From contig CAJXNA010000162.1 of the NCBI GenBank assembly GCA_913056415.1, forward strand, positions 1 through 5,048: DNA of 5,048 nucleotides, given 5' to 3'. Below, in pieces: positions 1-5,048 of this stretch (position 1 is the stretch's first letter; each line of letters starts with the position of its first letter). A model generated the notes under the pieces. It ran no database searches. It was not told the origin of the DNA and worked only from the letters and a program-made list of their open reading frames with translations. Position numbers and translations under genes: made by a program. The DNA is from an uncultured Chloroflexota bacterium (GTDB lineage Bacteria; Chloroflexota; Dehalococcoidia; SM23-28-2; RBG-16-64-32).

Positions 1-137
1 CTCCAGGCAAAGCTCGACCGGCGCGGGCAGCAGCAGGGTCTCCTCTCCCCTAGCTCGATGGTGCCAGGCGCTGGGTGCTTCTCACGTAGCCATGTAGATA
101 GTTGCTCACGCGTGAAGTCTCCAAAGACCCCTCTCAT
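1..137 (-). pseudogene. Out-of-frame continuation of the small membrane-protein gene, or an overlapping second gene (runs off the left edge)
   Basis: One base off the frame of the preceding gene, an open frame runs from an ATG at 135-137 to the window edge without a stop. Its first part, after MRG, reads VFGDFTREQLSTWLREKHP (starting at codon 4) and continues to about position 45. It looks like ordinary protein with normal second-position composition. Near 45-50 this frame turns implausible (CCCPRR, very high second-position GC), while the frame of the 104-residue ORF becomes plausible again from about 48 to the edge (EETLLLPAPVELCLE). Both switches sit at runs of four G on the minus strand (128-131 and 47-50). 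This could be one gene broken by two indels, two overlapping genes, or sequence errors in the G runs. No family is recognised. Confidence 0.35.
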
Positions 138-420
138 TCTTCGCACGCATCGTTTCGACGACTTCCCTAGCACGCTGGCCTGCCAGGTACCGCTTCGCGA
201 TTTCGAGGAAGTCCTGAATCGGTTTCATGTGGTCTCGGCGATACTGCCGCTGTGCTTTCCTCTGATCATCTTCGACTCTCCGCGTGGCCTGGCTCTCCTC
301 TGACTCTCGGTTGGCGCTCGTAGTCCAGCGGTGGGTGAAGTAAGCGGTGACTAGGCCGATGAGACCCCCGGCCCCGGCGGTTGCAACGGATAGAAGCGCA
401 GCTTCCCACCATTCAAGCAT
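106..420 (-). CDS. Small single-pass membrane protein of unknown function, possibly truncated by a frameshift
   Basis: I do not recognise the family. The 104-residue product begins MLEWWEAALLSV and has one hydrophobic, glycine-rich segment at about residues 7-28, a likely membrane anchor. A highly charged stretch follows (about 36-66, rich in Glu, Arg and Gln), probably helical or coiled-coil, then a helical-looking part with DHMKPIQDFLEIAKRYLAG at 63-81. ATG at 420 is preceded by a weak AGGGG (433-437) twelve bases upstream, further than ideal. The last residues after about G98 (LWRLHA) look unlike the rest. From codon 97 or 98 a plausible continuation appears in the +1 frame, so the natural protein may be longer. 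Third-position GC is clearly lower than in carB and pyrK, consistent with different ancestry from the pyr cluster. Confidence 0.5.
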   Translation of the reverse strand: MLEWWEAALLSVATAGAGGLIGLVTAYFTHRWTTSANRESEESQATRRVEDDQRKAQRQYRRDHMKPIQDFLEIAKRYLAGQRAREVVETMRAKNERGLWRLHA

Positions 421-422
421 TT

Positions 423-614
423 TCAGCCATCGCCCCTAGGTACTCGATCCAGTTGGGTAATCGCACGGAGCCATTCTAACCCCTTCGGCCTGAACGGGCC
501 ACGGCTGTCAACGGGGGCGGTGCCGCGCTGCTGTTGGCGTGACGGGCGGTCGTTCGACATGTTAGTGCTGGGGCGGCCCACCCGTTTACCAGGATAGATA
601 AGCGTTCGGGGCAC
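423..614 (-). CDS. Doubtful small ORF, 63 codons, no recognised family
   Basis: The frame opens with GTG at 612-614 and ends with TGA at 423-425, two bases before the ATG of the next ORF. That spacing would suit a coupled gene pair. The product would be basic and polar, rich in Arg, Pro and Gln (for example SRQQQRG near residues 25-31), with no membrane segment and no motif I recognise. A later ATG at 558-560 would leave 45 residues. Against it: the GTG lies inside the 3' arm of the strong hairpin at 601-639, no clear ribosome-binding site precedes either start, and short open frames are common at this GC content. Its codon usage is unremarkable rather than clearly coding. I keep it only because of its tight spacing to the downstream ORF. 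Confidence 0.22.
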   Translation of the reverse strand: MPRTLIYPGKRVGRPSTNMSNDRPSRQQQRGTAPVDSRGPFRPKGLEWLRAITQLDRVPRGDG

Positions 615-847
615 GGCAACTAACCGCGCCCCGAATGCTCTGTGAGGCCTAGGGGGCCTAGCGCCCGGCTTGTCCAGCGCTCCGACCTCTCAGCCGGAGC
701 TCATTTGAGGGCGACCTCGGTCTCGCTCAGGAGCCGTGGCCTCAGTTGTTTTCAGGCTCGCTCGGCGCGCTACGAACCTTTCACGGTATCCCCGTAGCCA
801 TCGCCACATGTATAACCTCGCAGGGCGGCGAATGTTACAGTGACGGC
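426..847. other. Region downstream of pyrK without a credible gene
   Basis: About 420 bases separate pyrK from the small membrane-protein gene. I see no conserved coding sequence in it. The long plus-strand ORF that starts at 746 is the antisense shadow of pyrK. The stretch 640-847 contains several short inverted repeats (TGAGGCC 643-649 with GGCCTCA 738-744; GCTCCG 679-684 with CGGAGC 695-700; GAGG-GCGA-CCTC at 707-718), but no T-loop consensus or anticodon arm that would support a tRNA. The stretch 426-614 contains only the doubtful 63-codon ORF listed separately. No convincing promoter could be picked out. Confidence 0.5.
601..639 (-). terminator. Strong GC-rich hairpin, candidate terminator of the carA-carB-pyrK transcript
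   Basis: An inverted repeat pairs TTCGGGGC (605-612) with GCCCCGAA (628-635) perfectly. Read as minus-strand RNA it extends inward through one G-U pair and three more G-C pairs to give a 12-pair stem closed by a 7-base loop (617-623). Beyond one mismatch a further three pairs reach 601 and 639. It lies about 210 bases downstream of the pyrK stop, the first strong hairpin on that side. The tail after the stem on the minus strand (TTATCTATCC) is only modestly U-rich, so intrinsic termination is uncertain. On the plus strand there is no U-tail at all. Confidence 0.4.
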
Positions 848-1620
848 TCAATAAGGGAATACGTCTCGAAGCTCGAAGCGGGGGCCGTCCTTGCAGACCA
901 GCTTCACCCCGCGGCGAGCGAAGACCGCACAGCCGTAGCAGACACCGGTGCCGCAGCCCATGCGCTCTTCCAGCAGCGCCTGGACCGGCTTGCGGGTGCG
1001 GGCCTCCCTCAGCACCCCAGACATGGAGCGAAACATGGCGTTGGGCCCGCAGGCGAAGAGCTGATCGGCCCAGGGGAGGTGATCCGCAAGAAGGTCGGTT
1101 ACGAGGCCGTGGTGGCCGGCCGAGCCGTCGTCGGTGGCGGAGAGCAGCTCGACCTCCTTCGGGAGAAGCTTCGTGGGGTAGAGCTTGGAGACGGTGCGAG
1201 CGCCCTGGAGCAGCGTTACGGCTTTGCCCCGCTTGATCGCCTCGTCAGCCAGGACGATGAGCGCCGCGACGCCGAGCCCGCCGGCGACCAGGAGCAGGTT
1301 CTGCGCATCGCGTTTGACGGCGTAGCCTCTACCCAGGGGCCCGAACAACGTCAGCTGGTCGCCGGCCTGGCGCTGGGAGAGCCAGGCCGTCCCACGCCCG
1401 CGGACGTCGTAGAGGATGGCAAACTGACGTTCGTCGTCATTATCGCGGAAGCGGTGGAAGCTCATGGGCCTCGGGAGCAGCGGGTCGTAACCGTCAGCGC
1501 AGTGGATCATGAGGAAGCGCCCCGGCGAGGCGCCGCGGGCTATGGGCGGGCAGGAGAACCACATGAGGAACGTGTCCTCGTACACCTGCTCGTGGGAGAG
1601 GATGCGGGCGGTCTCCAGCT

Positions 1621-1624
<4 letters not shown>
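848..1624 (-). CDS. pyrK: Dihydroorotate dehydrogenase electron-transfer subunit (class 1B)
   Basis: This 258-residue ferredoxin-reductase-type protein carries FAD and a [2Fe-2S] cluster. In the class 1B enzyme it moves electrons from the FMN of PyrD to NAD+ during oxidation of dihydroorotate to orotate in the cytoplasm. Visible landmarks in order are: an N-terminal beta-barrel with the FAD motif RPMSFHR at 52-58; GPLGRG at 95-100; the NAD-binding glycine loop AGGLGVAAL at 114-122 (the family usually has GGGIGVAPL); CGP at 192-194; and a C-terminal cluster motif with C224, C229, C232 and C244 (spacing C-x4-C-x2-C-x11-C), followed by CKDGPRF at 244-250. The length and cysteine spacing fit PyrK. 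I chose the GTG at 1624 because the conserved PyrK start (V-KLETARIL) begins there and because it shares GTGA with the carB stop, pointing to translational coupling. No clear ribosome-binding site is seen. No pyrD follows. Related NfnB/SudB-type subunits are an alternative, but the carAB context favours PyrK. Confidence 0.93.
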
Positions 1625-4909
<3,285 letters not shown>

Positions 4910-4926
<17 letters not shown>

Positions 4927-5048
4927 TCACCATTTCGGAAGGCGACTCGGCGGCGGCGGCGACGTCCACGGTCGCAAGGAACGCGTCGAAGAAGATATCG
5001 TGAGCATCGTGAGGGCCGGGTGAGGCCTCGGGATGAAACTGGACCGAC
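4910..5048 (-). CDS. carA: Carbamoyl-phosphate synthase small subunit, C-terminal end (partial)
   Basis: Only the last 45 codons are present; the gene enters from the right edge and stops at the TGA at 4910-4912. The small subunit is the glutamine amidotransferase (class I) of carbamoyl-phosphate synthetase: it hydrolyses glutamine and channels ammonia to CarB. The visible peptide begins SVQFHPEASPGPHDA, the classic end of the amidotransferase domain. The His and Glu of FHPE match the catalytic-triad His and Glu of E. coli CarA (the Cys lies outside the window). The SPGPHDA stretch is typical of CarA rather than of other class I amidotransferases such as GuaA or TrpG. After the conserved part comes an Ala-rich tail of about 20 residues ending in Arg, probably disordered. 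The last 17 bases overlap the start of carB in a different frame, which implies coupled translation of the two subunits. Confidence 0.95.

Noticed and set aside
58..303. Plus-strand ORF of 81 codons
   Set aside because: It is opposite the better-supported minus-strand membrane protein and shows no recognisable features.
646..661. Direct repeat GGCCTAG (646-652 and 655-661)
   Set aside because: There are only two copies of seven bases in GC-rich sequence. This is most likely chance.
643..744. A tRNA gene suggested by the 7-base terminal inverted repeat
   Set aside because: The 17 bases inside the 3' arm do not form a T arm on either strand, there is no TTC-type T loop, and no D or anticodon arm could be placed.

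Overview
The window looks like a piece of a high-GC bacterial chromosome. Its core is the 3' part of a pyrimidine-biosynthesis gene cluster, read right to left on the minus strand: the last 45 codons of carA (small subunit of carbamoyl-phosphate synthetase), a complete carB (large subunit, 1101 aa) and a complete pyrK (258 aa, the iron-sulfur/flavin electron-transfer subunit of class 1B dihydroorotate dehydrogenase). The genes are packed tightly: carA and carB overlap by 17 bases, and carB and pyrK share a GTGA stop/start. They are therefore probably one translationally coupled transcription unit. CarAB makes carbamoyl phosphate from glutamine, bicarbonate and ATP. PyrK passes electrons from a PyrD partner to NAD+. 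No pyrD lies in the window, so the catalytic partner must be encoded elsewhere. The promoter and any PyrR-type control would lie to the right, outside the window.

The gene order and the style of the proteins fit several high-GC lineages. A Chloroflexota-like organism is my guess, but nothing here proves it.

Left of pyrK (1-847) the character changes. Third-position GC falls and no conserved metabolic gene is recognisable. From right to left the region holds about 200 bases without a credible gene, a strong hairpin (601-639) that may end the pyr transcript, a doubtful 63-codon ORF, and a small unrecognised protein with one membrane segment (106-420). The apparent coding signal of that last gene continues to the window edge in other reading frames, which suggests a frameshifted or decaying gene, an overlapping second gene, or sequence errors.

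I see no new biological system, CRISPR array, insertion sequence or confident RNA gene. The points most worth checking are the frame break at 45-137, two insertions at equivalent loops in the two CarB halves, a sharp change in codon usage over the first roughly 75 codons of carB, and pyrK without an adjacent pyrD.
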